DNA of 38,734 bases, taken from positions 1-38,734 of the forward strand of contig DYFW01000009.1 of NCBI GenBank assembly GCA_020725005.1, written 5' to 3'. A program made the translations under genes and the position numbers. Shown in pieces: positions 7,296-17,191 of the stretch (positions within the stretch are counted from its first letter, which is position 1; every line of letters starts with the position of its first letter). This DNA is from Thiobacillus denitrificans (GTDB taxonomy: Bacteria; Pseudomonadota; Gammaproteobacteria; Burkholderiales; Thiobacillaceae). The notes under the pieces were generated by a model. The model had not been told where the DNA came from. It did no database searches and saw only the letters and a program-made list of their open reading frames with translations.

Positions 7296-8408
7296 ATGAC
7301 GACTTCCTTCATCCCCCCCCGGCGCATCCTCATGGGCCCCGGCCCGTCCGACGTGCCGCAGCGCGTGCTCGACGCGATGGCGCGCCCGACCATCGGCCAC
7401 CTCGACCCCGCCTTCGTGGACATGATGGAACAGATCAAGGCCATGCTGCGCATGGCGTTCCAGACGCAGAACGCGCTGACCTTCCCGGTCTCCGCGCCCG
7501 GCTCGGCGGGGATGGAGATGTGCTTCGTCAACCTGGTCGAGCCGGGCGACAAGGTGATCGTGTGCAAGAACGGCGTGTTTGGCGGGCGCATGCTGGAAAA
7601 CGTCAAGCGCTGCGGCGGCGTGCCGGTGATCGTCGACGACGCCTGGGGCAAGCCGGTCGACCCGAACAAGGTGCGCGACGCCTTCGCCGCGAATCCGGAC
7701 GCCAGGGTGCTCGCCTTCGTGCACGCCGAGACCTCGACCGGCGCCCAGTCGGACGCCGCAACGCTGGCGAGGATCGCGCAGGAAGCAGGCGCCTTGACCA
7801 TCATGGACTGCGTGACCAGCCTCGGCGGCACGCCCATCCACCTCGACGCGTGGGGCATCGACGCCGCCTATTCGGGCAGCCAGAAATGCCTGTCGTGCAC
7901 GCCCGGCCTCTCGCCGGTGTCGTTCTCCGAGCGTGCGGTCGAACGCATCAAGGCGCGCAAGACGCCCGTGCAGAGCTGGTTCCTCGACCTCAACCTGGTG
8001 CTCGGCTACTGGCAGTCGGCGGGCCGCCGCACCTACCACCACACCGCGCCGATCAACCCGATGTACGGCCTGCACGAGTCGCTGGTGATCCTCGAGGAAG
8101 AAGGCCTGGAGAACGCCTGGGCGCGCCACCGCGCGATGCACGAGGCGCTCAAGGCCGGGCTCGAGGGCATGGGCCTCAGATACGTCGTCGACGAGGCCGC
8201 GCGCCTGCCGCAACTCAATTCGATCCACGTGCCCGAAGGCGTCGACGAGGCGGCGATCCGCGCGCGCCTGTTGAACGAGTTCAATCTCGAAATCGGCGCC
8301 GGGCTGGGCGACATGGCGGGGAAAATCTGGCGCATCGGCCTGATGGGCCATTCGGCGCGCCAGGAGAACGTCGACTACTGCCTCACGGCGCTCAAGGCCT
8401 GCCTCTGA
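7296..8408 (+). CDS. Class V PLP aminotransferase (alanine/serine-glyoxylate type)
   Basis: A 370-residue fold-type I aminotransferase. The PLP-binding lysine is K197 in SGSQKCLS, and the ring-stacking and carboxylate segment MDCVTSLGG has Asp171. MGPGPSDVP near the N-terminus is typical of the alanine-glyoxylate, serine-glyoxylate and serine-pyruvate group. The usual role is transfer of an amino group to glyoxylate or pyruvate; which substrate applies here cannot be read from the sequence. A run of eight C bases covers codons 6-8. The ATG at 7296 has a weak AAGG purine patch upstream. The gene converges on the metF operon, separated by a strong hairpin. Confidence 0.88.
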   Translation: MTTSFIPPRRILMGPGPSDVPQRVLDAMARPTIGHLDPAFVDMMEQIKAMLRMAFQTQNALTFPVSAPGSAGMEMCFVNLVEPGDKVIVCKNGVFGGRMLENVKRCGGVPVIVDDAWGKPVDPNKVRDAFAANPDARVLAFVHAETSTGAQSDAATLARIAQEAGALTIMDCVTSLGGTPIHLDAWGIDAAYSGSQKCLSCTPGLSPVSFSERAVERIKARKTPVQSWFLDLNLVLGYWQSAGRRTYHHTAPINPMYGLHESLVILEEEGLENAWARHRAMHEALKAGLEGMGLRYVVDEAARLPQLNSIHVPEGVDEAAIRARLLNEFNLEIGAGLGDMAGKIWRIGLMGHSARQENVDYCLTALKACL

Positions 8409-8423
8409 GAACGATACCCACGA

Positions 8424-8457
8424 CGTAAACAAGGCGCCCCGCGGCGCCCTGTTTACG
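8424..8457. terminator. Bidirectional hairpin between convergent operons
   Basis: CGTAAACAAGGCGCC and GGCGCCCTGTTTACG pair at 14 of 15 positions around a 4-base loop. The hairpin lies in the 63-base gap between the aminotransferase (plus) and metF (minus), with short T/A-rich arms, and can serve both directions. Confidence 0.75.
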
Positions 8458-8471
8458 CCTGCCGCCCCCCT

Positions 8472-9305
8472 TCAGGACAGGCCCAGCCGCTGCCAGATGG
8501 TGGTGGTCGGCCCCGCCTGGTTCATGGTGTAGAAGTGCAGGCCCGGCGCGCCGCCGGCGAGCAGGCGGTCGCACAGGTCGGTGACCACGTCGAGGCCGAA
8601 CGCGCGGATCGACGCCAGGTCGTCGCCGTAGCTCTCCAGCTTCTTCCTCAGCCAGCGCGGGATTTCCGCGCCGCAGGCGTCGGAGAAGCGCGCCAGTTGC
8701 ACGTAGTTGCCGATCGGCATGATGCCCGGCACGATGGGGATGCCCACGCCCATCGCGCGCGTCTCGTCGACGAAGCGGAAGTAGGCGTCGGCGTTGAAGA
8801 AATACTGCGTGATCGCCGAATCCGCGCCGGCGTCGACCTTGCGCTTGAAGTTGGCGAGGTCGTCCGTCCACGAGCGCGCCTGCGGATGGATTTCCGGATA
8901 GGCCGCGACCTCGATGTGGAACCAGTCGCCGGTCTCCGCGCGGATGAAGGCGACCAGTTCGTTGGCGTACTGGAATTCGCCGACGTCCATCGACCCGGAG
9001 GGCAGGTCGCCGCGCAGCGCGACCAGATGGCGGATGCCCTGGTTCCGGTATGCCTCGAGGATGTCGCGGATGCTCTCGCGCGTCGAGCCGATGCACGACA
9101 GGTGCGGCGCGGCTTCCGAGCCGGAGGCCTGGATTTCGCGCACGGTTTCGAGCGTGCGGTCGCGGGTGGAACCGCCGGCACCGAAGGTGACCGAGAAGAA
9201 CTTGGGCTTGAGTTGCGCCAGTTGCGCGCGGGTGGCGCGCAGCTTCTCGACGCCTTCGGGCGTCTTCGGCGGAAAGAACTCGAAGCTGAAGGTGCGTTCG
9301 CTCAT
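8472..9305 (-). CDS. metF: Methylenetetrahydrofolate reductase
   Basis: Reduces 5,10-methylene-THF to 5-methyl-THF with FAD and NADH, supplying the methyl group for methionine. The 277-residue protein starts MSERTFSFEFFPPK, the conserved opening that carries the catalytic glutamate (Glu9). It also has SVTFGAGGSTRDRT, HLSCIG, LRGD and ITQYFFNADAY, all MetF signatures. The length is slightly below that of E. coli MetF (296). The ATG overlaps the stop of the upstream membrane protein by 4 bases, so it is the last gene of the riboswitch-controlled ahcY operon. This links methyl-THF supply to S-adenosylhomocysteine recycling. Confidence 0.96.
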   Translation of the reverse strand: MSERTFSFEFFPPKTPEGVEKLRATRAQLAQLKPKFFSVTFGAGGSTRDRTLETVREIQASGSEAAPHLSCIGSTRESIRDILEAYRNQGIRHLVALRGDLPSGSMDVGEFQYANELVAFIRAETGDWFHIEVAAYPEIHPQARSWTDDLANFKRKVDAGADSAITQYFFNADAYFRFVDETRAMGVGIPIVPGIMPIGNYVQLARFSDACGAEIPRWLRKKLESYGDDLASIRAFGLDVVTDLCDRLLAGGAPGLHFYTMNQAGPTTTIWQRLGLS

Positions 9306-9655
9306 GCTTTGCCCCACGCGGTGGAAACGAGCGCGGACAGCGCCCAGGCGATGACGCCGTAGAGGATCGCGCCGAACACCGCAGCCCAGAAGCCCGCGAC
9401 CTCGAAGCCCGGCAGAAGCGCGCCGGCGAGCCAGAACAGGAGGCCGTTGAGCAGCAGGTAGAAGATGCCCAGCGTGAGCACCGTGATCGGCAGCGTGAGT
9501 ATCGCCAGCAGCGGCCGCACCAGGGTGTTGATGAAGCCGAGCACCAGCGCGGCGAGCAGCGCCGAACCGAAACCCGCGATCTGGATGGCCGGCAGCAGAT
9601 ACGTCACCGCCAAGAGCGCGACGGCGTTGAGGATCCACAACAACAGCAGGCGCAT
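9302..9655 (-). CDS. Small four-helix membrane protein (phage holin family 4/YvlD-like)
   Basis: A 117-residue very hydrophobic protein with four predicted membrane helices (about 4-24, 28-48, 55-77 and 86-110). The segment GFINTLVRPLLAILTLP is typical of the YvlD/holin-4 superfamily. Despite the family name there is no evidence of lysis function or of phage genes nearby. It is wedged between ahcY and metF: 25 bases downstream of ahcY and overlapping metF by 4 bases. It is thus expressed with the methyl cycle. From memory, this placement recurs in betaproteobacteria; why is unknown. No signal or catalytic motif is seen. Confidence 0.82.
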   Translation of the reverse strand: MRLLLLWILNAVALLAVTYLLPAIQIAGFGSALLAALVLGFINTLVRPLLAILTLPITVLTLGIFYLLLNGLLFWLAGALLPGFEVAGFWAAVFGAILYGVIAWALSALVSTAWGKA

Positions 9656-9680
9656 GGCGCGCTCCTCTCAAAGGGTTCGA

Positions 9681-11102
9681 TCAATAGCGGTAGTGCTCGG
9701 CCTTGTAAGGACCGTGCTTGGGCACGCCGATGTACGCGGCCTGCTGGTCGGTGAGCTCGGTGAGCTGGGCGTTGAGCTTCTTCAGCTGCAGCCGCGCCAC
9801 CTTCTCGTCGAGATGCTTCGGCAGGGTGTAGACGCCGACCGGGTATTTGCCGGTGTCACGCGCCTGCCACAGCTCGATCTGCGCGAGGGTCTGGTTGGCG
9901 AACGACGAGCTCATCACATACGAGGGGTGGCCGGTGGCGCAGCCGAGGTTCACCAGGCGGCCGCGGGCCAGCAGGATGATGCGGCGGCCTGAGGGAAAGA
10001 TCACGTGGTCGACCTGGGGCTTGATTTCTTCCCACTGGTATTTCTCGATCGAGGCGACGTCGATTTCATTGTCGAAGTGGCCGATGTTGCAGACGATGGC
10101 CTGGTCCTTCATCTTCACCATGTGGTCGTGGGTGATGACGTGGAAGTTGCCGGTGGCGGTGACGAAGATGTCGGCCTTGTCGCAGGCGTACTCCATGGTC
10201 ACGACGCGGTAGCCTTCCATCGCCGCCTGCAGGGCGCAGATCGGGTCGATCTCGGTCACCCACACCTGGGCGGAGAGCGCGCGCAGCGCCTGCGCGCTGC
10301 CCTTGCCGACGTCGCCGTAGCCGCAGACCACGGCGATCTTGCCGGCGATCATGACGTCGGTCGCGCGCTTGATGCCGTCGACCAGCGATTCGCGGCAGCC
10401 GTAGAGGTTGTCGAATTTCGACTTGGTCACCGAATCGTTGACGTTGATCGCCGGGATCTTCAGTTCGCCCTTTTCGTGCATCTGGTAGAGGCGATGCACG
10501 CCGGTGGTGGTTTCTTCCGTCACGCCGCGGATCTGCGCCAGCCGCGTCGAATACCAGGTCCTGTCGGTGGCGAGCCGGGCCTTGATCGCGGCATAGAGCA
10601 CGCGCTCCTCCTCGCTGGTCGGGTTGGCGAGCACCGAGATGTCCTTCTCGGCCTTGCTGCCCAGATGCAGCAGCAGCGTGGCGTCGCCCCCGTCGTCGAG
10701 GATCATGTTGGAGTAGCCGCCGTCCGGCCATTCGAAAATGCGGTGGGTGTAGTCCCAGTATTCCTCGAGCGACTCGCCCTTCTTGGCGAAGACGCTGATG
10801 CCGTCCCTGGCGATCGCCGCGGCGGCGTGGTCCTGGGTCGAGAAGATGTTGCACGAGGCCCAGCGCACCTCGGCGCCGAGCGCGGTCAGTGTCTCGATCA
10901 GCACCGCGGTCTGGATGGTCATGTGCAGCGAACCGGTGATGCGCGCGCCTTTCAAGGGCTGGCTCGCGGCGAATTCCTCGCGGATCGCCATCAGGCCCGG
11001 CATCTCGGTTTCGGCGATGCGGATTTCCTTGCGGCCCCAGTCGGCAAGCGCGAGGTCGGCGACGGCGAAATCGGTGGAAGTCTTGTCAGCCACAGCGTTC
11101 AT
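9681..11102 (-). CDS. ahcY: S-adenosylhomocysteine hydrolase
   Basis: Splits S-adenosylhomocysteine into adenosine and homocysteine, removing the product inhibitor of methyltransferases. The 473-residue cytosolic enzyme contains the substrate segment [29 protein letters not shown], the NAD-binding GYGDVGKG (about 260), and the C-terminal KAEHYRY that reaches into the neighbouring subunit. The ATG at 11102 is preferred over one four codons upstream because GGAG lies 7 bases before it. It is the first gene of ahcY-(membrane protein)-metF, behind its own promoter and an SAH riboswitch. Confidence 0.97.
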   Translation of the reverse strand: MNAVADKTSTDFAVADLALADWGRKEIRIAETEMPGLMAIREEFAASQPLKGARITGSLHMTIQTAVLIETLTALGAEVRWASCNIFSTQDHAAAAIARDGISVFAKKGESLEEYWDYTHRIFEWPDGGYSNMILDDGGDATLLLHLGSKAEKDISVLANPTSEEERVLYAAIKARLATDRTWYSTRLAQIRGVTEETTTGVHRLYQMHEKGELKIPAINVNDSVTKSKFDNLYGCRESLVDGIKRATDVMIAGKIAVVCGYGDVGKGSAQALRALSAQVWVTEIDPICALQAAMEGYRVVTMEYACDKADIFVTATGNFHVITHDHMVKMKDQAIVCNIGHFDNEIDVASIEKYQWEEIKPQVDHVIFPSGRRIILLARGRLVNLGCATGHPSYVMSSSFANQTLAQIELWQARDTGKYPVGVYTLPKHLDEKVARLQLKKLNAQLTELTDQQAAYIGVPKHGPYKAEHYRY

Positions 11103-11135
11103 GTGAAGCTCCATTGCATGTGGCCGGGAGGGCGG

Positions 11136-11152
11136 GGGCTTGTTGTAAGCCC
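11136..11152 (-). other. Leader hairpin upstream of ahcY
   Basis: On the transcript, GGGCTT and AAGCCC pair around a 5-base loop, between the riboswitch and the ahcY ribosome binding site. It may be part of the expression platform. No U-run follows, so it is not a standard terminator. Confidence 0.4.
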
Positions 11153-11208
11153 GGGCTGGCGATCGTTCGCTCACCCAACGTCCCGAACCCGGCAGGGTTG
11201 AGAAAAAA

Positions 11209-11272
11209 GGTGAGCGCGGTTGTTGCCTTTCCGAGCCTGGGACGGGGGAACCCGCCTCGCAGCGCTCCTCGG
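11209..11272 (-). ncRNA. S-adenosylhomocysteine (SAH) riboswitch
   Basis: Read on the minus strand, the conserved core CCGAGGAGCGCTGCGA is followed by an internal G/C hairpin, then CCAGGCTCGG and CGCGCTCACC. The CCGAG (11272-11268) and CTCGG (11235-11231) segments form P1, and GAGCGC (11267-11262) with GCGCTC (11217-11212) forms the pseudoknot. These are the defining features of the SAH riboswitch, which binds S-adenosylhomocysteine and turns on ahcY-type genes. It starts almost at the predicted transcription start and precedes ahcY by about 100 bases. Confidence 0.93.
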
Positions 11273-11279
11273 AAGCCGG

Positions 11280-11285
11280 ATTATA
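11280..11285 (-). promoter_or_regulatory. -10 element of the ahcY riboswitch transcript
   Basis: A perfect TATAAT on the minus strand ends 7 bases before the first riboswitch base (11272), so transcription should begin right at the aptamer. It overlaps the stop codon of the exchanger gene. The -35 region is weak. Confidence 0.7.
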
Positions 11286-12345
11286 GCCCAGGCTTGCGTC
11301 TGAGGAAGCTGGCCAGGAGCGTCACCGCCGTCAACGGCAGGACGTAGCTCAGCATCGCGCTGGAGAAGGCCTGCAGGCTTGCATGCTGCTGCGCGGCAAG
11401 CACCAGGTAGAGAAGATACAACGCATAGTAGGCCAGAAAGAGCGCGCCTTCCCAGCGCGCGATCTCGCGTCCGGTGAGCAGGATGGGCAGGCAGGCGAAC
11501 GCCACCGCGAGCATCACCCACAGGTCGAAGTTGCGCGCAGCGTCCGGCACCGCGAGGCCGCCCGCCGACACCACGCCCGCCGCGCCCAGCACCGCCAGCA
11601 GGTTGAAGATGTTGCTGCCGACGACGTTGCCGACGGCGATGTCGCGCTGGCCGCGAAGCGCCGCCACGAGCGACGTGGCAATCTCCGGCATCGAGGTGCC
11701 GACCGCGACGACGGTGAGGCCGATGACGAGGTCGCTCACGCCCAGCACCCTGGCGAACGCCACCGCCGCGCCGACCAGCCAGTCGGCCCCCAGCACCAGC
11801 AGCCCCAGGCCGCCCATGACCAGCAAGGCCTGCACGGCCCAGTGCCGGTCCCAGGCGCTTGCGGGGATCTCGCTGGCGAACTCGTCTTCGGCTTCCCTTG
11901 ACGCCCGCCGCGACTGCGCGACGAGAAAGACCGTGTAGGCGATCACGCCGGCGAACAGCAAGCCCGCCTCGATGCGGCCTATGTCGCCGTCGAGTGCCAT
12001 CGCCACCACCACCAGCGAGGCGCCGATCATGATGGGGATTTCCTGGCGGATGATTTGCTCGTGCACCAGCAGCGGCGCGATCAGCGCCGACAGGCCGAGG
12101 ATCAGCATCACGTTGGCGATGTTGCTGCCGACGACGTTGCCGATGGCGAGATCGGACGCGCCGGCCAGCGACGCGCCGACCGACACCGCCATTTCCGGTG
12201 CGCTGGTGCCGAAGGCGACGACCGTGAGGCCCACCACCAGCGGTGAAATCCCCCACGACACGGCAAGCCGCGACGCGCCGCGCACCAGGGCCTCGGCGCC
12301 GGCGACCAGCGCCGCCAGCCCGAGCACGAACATCAGCGCGTGCAT
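11281..12345 (-). CDS. Calcium/sodium antiporter (CaCA family, YrbG-like)
   Basis: A 354-residue inner-membrane exchanger with about ten helices and two inverted homologous halves. Each half carries the ion-binding alpha repeat: [13 protein letters not shown] followed by [11 protein letters not shown], and [13 protein letters not shown] followed by [10 protein letters not shown]. The acidic residues of the two PE motifs are the family's cation ligands. An acidic cytosolic loop (about 145-165) separates the halves. ATG at 12345 is used; a GTG two codons upstream (12351) is possible. It lies about 10 bases after metK and probably shares its transcript. The ion specificity is not determined by the sequence. 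Confidence 0.9.
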   Translation of the reverse strand: MHALMFVLGLAALVAGAEALVRGASRLAVSWGISPLVVGLTVVAFGTSAPEMAVSVGASLAGASDLAIGNVVGSNIANVMLILGLSALIAPLLVHEQIIRQEIPIMIGASLVVVAMALDGDIGRIEAGLLFAGVIAYTVFLVAQSRRASREAEDEFASEIPASAWDRHWAVQALLVMGGLGLLVLGADWLVGAAVAFARVLGVSDLVIGLTVVAVGTSMPEIATSLVAALRGQRDIAVGNVVGSNIFNLLAVLGAAGVVSAGGLAVPDAARNFDLWVMLAVAFACLPILLTGREIARWEGALFLAYYALYLLYLVLAAQQHASLQAFSSAMLSYVLPLTAVTLLASFLRRKPGL

Positions 12346-12354
12346 CAACACAGC

Positions 12355-13521
<1,167 letters not shown>

Positions 13522-13534
13522 GACTGCTCCTGTC

Positions 13535-13570
13535 GTCCCGGTTACCGACTGCGTAACCGACTCGCGGGAC
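13535..13570 (-). promoter_or_regulatory. Nested inverted repeat in the metK leader
   Basis: Outer arms GTCCC (13535-13539) and GGGAC (13566-13570) enclose inner arms GGTTAC (13540-13545) and GTAACC (13553-13558). In the metK message this can fold as a two-part stem whose 3' edge lies about 3 bases from the AGGAG ribosome binding site. It could be an RNA switch, an attenuating hairpin, or a protein operator. I cannot assign it to a named riboswitch class. Confidence 0.5.
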
Positions 13571-13617
13571 CCACGGAGCGGCGACGCTTTAGCTGCATTT
13601 GTATCCCGCCCGCAAGT

Positions 13618-13623
13618 TGTCAA
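13618..13623 (-). promoter_or_regulatory. Possible -35 element for metK
   Basis: A perfect TTGACA on the minus strand, 97 bases before the metK ATG. The best -10-like hexamer, TACAAA (13603-13598), is only 14 bases away, so the pair is suboptimal. Confidence 0.35.
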
Positions 13624-13683
13624 GATTAACGCGGCGGCGCCGACATTGTCCCCCGCCCCGTCCGCCTGCGTCAATCCCGGGTG

Positions 13684-14553
13684 ATGGCGCTGCTGAAGTT
13701 ACTGGCCCGCCTGCCGCTGCCGCTGCTGCACGGCCTGGGCATTGCGCTCGGCTGGCTGATCTACTGGGCGCCGGGCCGCCATTCGGGCCGCCTGCGCAAC
13801 AACCTGCTCGAAAGCGGCGTGTGCGCCGCGGGCGCCGGTTGCCGCCGCCTGCTGCGGCAGGCCGTCGGCGAATCGGGCAAGGCCGTGATCGAACTCATCG
13901 CCGTCTGGCTGCGGCCCTACGACCGGGTGCTGAAACTGGTGCGCGATACCCGTGGCTGGGAGCACATCGACGCCGCGCGCGCCGCCGGACGCGGCATCAT
14001 CGTCATCGCGCCGCATATCGGCTGCTTCGAGATGATCAACCTCCATTTCGCCGCGCACCACCCTTTCACCGCGATGTACAAGCCGCCGCGCAAGCCCTTC
14101 CTCGATCGCCTGATGCTGGCGGGCCGCCAGCGCGGCCAGGCCAGGCTGGTGCCGACCGACTTCTCCGGCGTGCGCGCGCTGCTCGCCGCGTTGAAACGCC
14201 ACGAAGCGATCGGCATCCTGCCCGACCAGGTGGCGACCGGCGGCGACGGCGTGTGGGCGCCGTTCTTCGGCCGCCCGGCCTACACGCCGACGCTGGTCGC
14301 CAGCCTGCAGCACAAGACCGGCGCCGCCGCGTTTTTCGTCGCCGCCGAACGCCTGTCCTGGGGGCGCGGCTACCGCCTGCACGTGACGCCGTTCGACGAC
14401 GCCCTGCCGCAAGACAAGACCGCCGCCGCGACCCGCATCAACCAAGGCGTCGAAGACGTGGTGCGGCGTTTCCCGGCGCAGTACCTGTGGAGCTACAACC
14501 GGCACAAGCGGCCCGGCGGCGCCCCCGATCCCTTCGACCCGACCGCCGCGTGA
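13684..14553 (+). CDS. LpxL/LpxM-type lipid A acyltransferase (first of two)
   Basis: A 289-residue lysophospholipid/lipid A acyltransferase with an N-terminal membrane anchor (about 10-30). The catalytic HX4E motif is His111-Glu116 in APHIGCFE, and the substrate-binding [11 protein letters not shown] and FFGRPA segments follow. The family adds secondary acyl chains to lipid A from acyl-ACP at the cytosolic face of the inner membrane. GTG at 13681 directly before the ATG is an alternative start. It is divergent from metK. The next gene, of the same family, overlaps its stop by 4 bases. Which of the two makes which acylation cannot be told. Confidence 0.9.
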   Translation: MALLKLLARLPLPLLHGLGIALGWLIYWAPGRHSGRLRNNLLESGVCAAGAGCRRLLRQAVGESGKAVIELIAVWLRPYDRVLKLVRDTRGWEHIDAARAAGRGIIVIAPHIGCFEMINLHFAAHHPFTAMYKPPRKPFLDRLMLAGRQRGQARLVPTDFSGVRALLAALKRHEAIGILPDQVATGGDGVWAPFFGRPAYTPTLVASLQHKTGAAAFFVAAERLSWGRGYRLHVTPFDDALPQDKTAAATRINQGVEDVVRRFPAQYLWSYNRHKRPGGAPDPFDPTAA

Positions 14554-15464
14554 ACCCCGTCGCGAAGCACGACTTGTGGCGTCCCTCGCTGTGGCCGGTG
14601 TGGCTCGGCGTCGGCTTCCTCTGGCTGCTGCACTGGCTGCCGCTGCCGCTGCAGGCCGGGCTCGGCAACGCGCTCGGCTGGCTGCTCGCGCACAAGCCGG
14701 GACGCCGGCGGCGCATCGTCGCGACCAATCTCGCCCTGTGTTTTCCCGAGGCGGACGAGGCGCAGCGGCGCCGCTGGCTGGTGCAGTCCTTCCAGGCATC
14801 GATGCGCGCCGTGCTCGAACACGGTCTCCTGTGGTGGGGGTCGGAGGCGCGGCTGCGCCGCCTGATCCGCCTGGAAAACCCCGAGGCCGCGCTTGGCGAT
14901 GGCACGCGCCCGGTGATCTGGCTGGCGCCGCATTTCGTCGGCCTCGATGCCGGCGGCGTGCGGCTGGCGATGGAGCACGCCGCGGCGTCGATGTACGCGC
15001 CCGCGAAGGACGCGGTCACCGACGCCATGATGTGGCGCGGGCGCGCGCGCTTCCGCGCGCCGCGCCTGATCGCCAAGCACGAAGGCATCAAGCCGGTATT
15101 GCGCGCGCTCAAGGACGGTTTGCCCTTTTACTACCTGCCCGACCAGGACCAGGGCGCGCGCAACGCGGTGTTCGCCCCCTTCTTCGGCATCCCTGCCGCG
15201 ACGCTGTCGACCCTGCCTCGACTGGCGAAGCTCGCTGGCGCGCAGGTGGTGCCGGTCATCACCCGGCTTCTGCCTGGCGGACGCGGCTACGCGGTGCGCT
15301 TCTACCCGCCCTGGGACGACTACCCGAGCGGCGATCTCGACGCCGACGTCGCGCGCATGAATGCCTTCATCGAAGCGCGCATCCGCGACATGCCCGCGCA
15401 GTATCTGTGGCTGCACCGCCGTTTCAAGACGCGCCCGCCGGGCGAACCGGACCTGTATGGCTGA
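14550..15464 (+). CDS. LpxL/LpxM-type lipid A acyltransferase (second of two)
   Basis: A 304-residue paralogue of the preceding gene. It has a hydrophobic anchor (about 15-45), RRIVATNLALCFPE typical of the family, and catalytic HX4D (His128-Asp133) in APHFVGLD. LPDQDQG and FFGIPA mark the acyl-acceptor region. The GTG at 14550 overlaps the previous stop (GTGA). Only the acidic residue of the HX4D/E motif differs between the two copies (Asp here, Glu before). Together they probably supply the two late acyl chains of lipid A, or one may act on another lipid. Confidence 0.9.
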   Translation: MNPVAKHDLWRPSLWPVWLGVGFLWLLHWLPLPLQAGLGNALGWLLAHKPGRRRRIVATNLALCFPEADEAQRRRWLVQSFQASMRAVLEHGLLWWGSEARLRRLIRLENPEAALGDGTRPVIWLAPHFVGLDAGGVRLAMEHAAASMYAPAKDAVTDAMMWRGRARFRAPRLIAKHEGIKPVLRALKDGLPFYYLPDQDQGARNAVFAPFFGIPAATLSTLPRLAKLAGAQVVPVITRLLPGGRGYAVRFYPPWDDYPSGDLDADVARMNAFIEARIRDMPAQYLWLHRRFKTRPPGEPDLYG

Positions 15465-15948
15465 ACCGGTGACACTCGACGCCAGCGCGGTCGATGCCGT
15501 CGTCGCGCTCGCCCGCACCGTGTGGCAAGCCACCTATCCGGCCCTGATTCCGCAGGCGCAGATCGACGCCATGCTCGCCGATCGCTACGCGCCCGGACGC
15601 ATCCGCGCCCAGCTCGGCGACCCGGCGCACGCCTGGCGCGTCGTGCTCGCCGACGGCGCCCCAGTCGGCTTCGCCCACGCCTGCCTCGACGAAACCGGCT
15701 GCAAGCTCGACAAGCTCTACGTGCATCCCGCTCACCAGCGCCGCGGCCTCGGCCGCGCGCTGCTCGACGCCGTCGAGGCCTGGGCGCGGGAGCGGCAGGC
15801 GCGGCGCCTGTGGCTGCAGGTCAACCGCGGCAACGAAGCGGCGATCCGCGCTTACGATCGCTATGGCTTCGCCATCGTCGAGGCGCGCGTGTTCGACATC
15901 GGCGGCGGTTTCGTGATGGACGACTACGTGATGGAGAAGGCACTGTGA
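15457..15948 (+). CDS. GNAT-family N-acetyltransferase
   Basis: A 163-residue GNAT protein. Motif [19 protein letters not shown], contains the acetyl-CoA pyrophosphate loop QRRGLG at 94-99, followed by [13 protein letters not shown], the typical C-terminal motif B. GNAT enzymes acetylate amines or protein N-termini; the substrate here is unknown. The ATG at 15457 overlaps the acyltransferase stop by 8 bases, and the gene runs straight into the next one (GTGA overlap). It is part of a long chain of overlapping genes. Confidence 0.88.
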   Translation: MAEPVTLDASAVDAVVALARTVWQATYPALIPQAQIDAMLADRYAPGRIRAQLGDPAHAWRVVLADGAPVGFAHACLDETGCKLDKLYVHPAHQRRGLGRALLDAVEAWARERQARRLWLQVNRGNEAAIRAYDRYGFAIVEARVFDIGGGFVMDDYVMEKAL

Positions 15949-16364
15949 GTTTCGAGAATCCCGACGACGCCACGCTGCGCGCCCTGTTCGACCGCGTCCG
16001 CAGCATCGCCGTCGTCGGCCTGTCGCCGCAACCCGCGCGGCCGAGTTACCGCGTCGCGCAGGCGATGCAGCGCTACGGTTTCCGCATCGTGCCGGTGCGC
16101 CCGCGGGTCGACGCGGTGTTGGGCGAGAAAGCCTACGCCAGCCTCGCCGACATTCCCTTCCGGGTCGATCTGGTCGACGTCTTTCGCGCCGCCGAGCACG
16201 TGCCGGCTATCGTCGATCAATGCCTGGCGCTACACTTGCCGGCAATCTGGCTCCAGGAAGGCATCCTGGCCGACGACGCCCTGCAACGCGCCCGCGCCGC
16301 CGGCATGATCGCGGTGATGGACCGCTGCCTGCTCAAGGAATACGTGCGACTCAAGACAGAATGA
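15945..16364 (+). CDS. CoA-binding Rossmann-fold protein (YccU type)
   Basis: A 139-residue protein of the CoA-binding domain family, related to the N-terminal part of succinyl-CoA synthetase alpha. It shows [19 protein letters not shown], then a beta-alpha series with [11 protein letters not shown] and a C-terminal MDRCLLKEY. Members bind CoA or nucleotides; no catalytic role is established. GTG start at 15945 overlaps the previous stop, and its own stop overlaps dapF by 4 bases. Confidence 0.85.
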   Translation: MSFENPDDATLRALFDRVRSIAVVGLSPQPARPSYRVAQAMQRYGFRIVPVRPRVDAVLGEKAYASLADIPFRVDLVDVFRAAEHVPAIVDQCLALHLPAIWLQEGILADDALQRARAAGMIAVMDRCLLKEYVRLKTE

Positions 16365-17191
16365 AACTGCGATTCACGAAAATGCACGGGCTGGGCAACG
16401 ATTTCGTCGTGTTCGACGGCGTCACGCAGACGGTCGCGCTCACGCCCGCGCAATGCCGCCGCATCGCCGACCGCCACTTTGGCGTCGGCTGCGACCAGAT
16501 CCTGCTGGTGGAAAAACCCGCCCGCGCCGACGTCGATTTCCGCTACCGCATCTTCAACGCCGACGGCGGCGAGGTCGAGCAGTGCGGCAACGGCGCGCGC
16601 TGCTTCGTCCGCTTCGTGCACGACCACGGCCTCACCGACAAGACCGCGATCCGCGTCGAGACCGCGGCGGGGGTGATCGAACCCGAATTGCTGCCCAATG
16701 GCCAGGTGAAGGTGAACATGGGCGCGCCACGCTTCGCGCCGGCCGATATCCCGTTCCAGGCCGACGCCGAGGCGCTCGCGTATCCCCTCGAGGTCGGCCG
16801 GCACACGATCGAGATCGCCGTGGTGTCGATGGGCAATCCGCACGCCGTATTGCGCGTGAACGATCTCGACACGGCGCCGGTGGACATCCTCGGCCCCGCG
16901 ATCGAATCGCATCAACGCTTCCCGCAGCGCGCCAACGCCGGCTTCATGCAGGTGCTCACGCCGCACGACATCCGCCTGCGCGTGTACGAGCGCGGCGCCG
17001 GGGAAACGCTCGCCTGCGGCACCGGCGCCTGCGCCGCCGCGGTCGCCGGCATCCGCCAGGGTTGGCTCGCCAGCCCGGTCAGCGTGCACACGCGCGGTGG
17101 CGACCTCGTCATCGAATGGGCCGGGGCGGGCGAACCGGTGTTCATGACCGGCCCGGCCGAAACCGTATTTGAAGGAGAACTCGAACTCTGA
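16361..17191 (+). CDS. dapF: Diaminopimelate epimerase
   Basis: Converts LL- to meso-diaminopimelate for lysine and peptidoglycan synthesis. The 276-residue protein has the two catalytic cysteines, Cys75 in EQCGNGARC and Cys219 in LACGTGAC. It opens [19 protein letters not shown], the standard start. It is followed by DUF484 and xerC with 1- to 4-base overlaps, matching the dapF-yigA-xerC order of other proteobacteria. Confidence 0.97.
   Translation: MKLRFTKMHGLGNDFVVFDGVTQTVALTPAQCRRIADRHFGVGCDQILLVEKPARADVDFRYRIFNADGGEVEQCGNGARCFVRFVHDHGLTDKTAIRVETAAGVIEPELLPNGQVKVNMGAPRFAPADIPFQADAEALAYPLEVGRHTIEIAVVSMGNPHAVLRVNDLDTAPVDILGPAIESHQRFPQRANAGFMQVLTPHDIRLRVYERGAGETLACGTGACAAAVAGIRQGWLASPVSVHTRGGDLVIEWAGAGEPVFMTGPAETVFEGELEL

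Noticed and set aside
9302-9655. Phage lysis gene
   Set aside because: The holin-family name alone suggested phage, but there are no endolysin, spanin or other phage genes, and it is embedded in a methyl-cycle operon.
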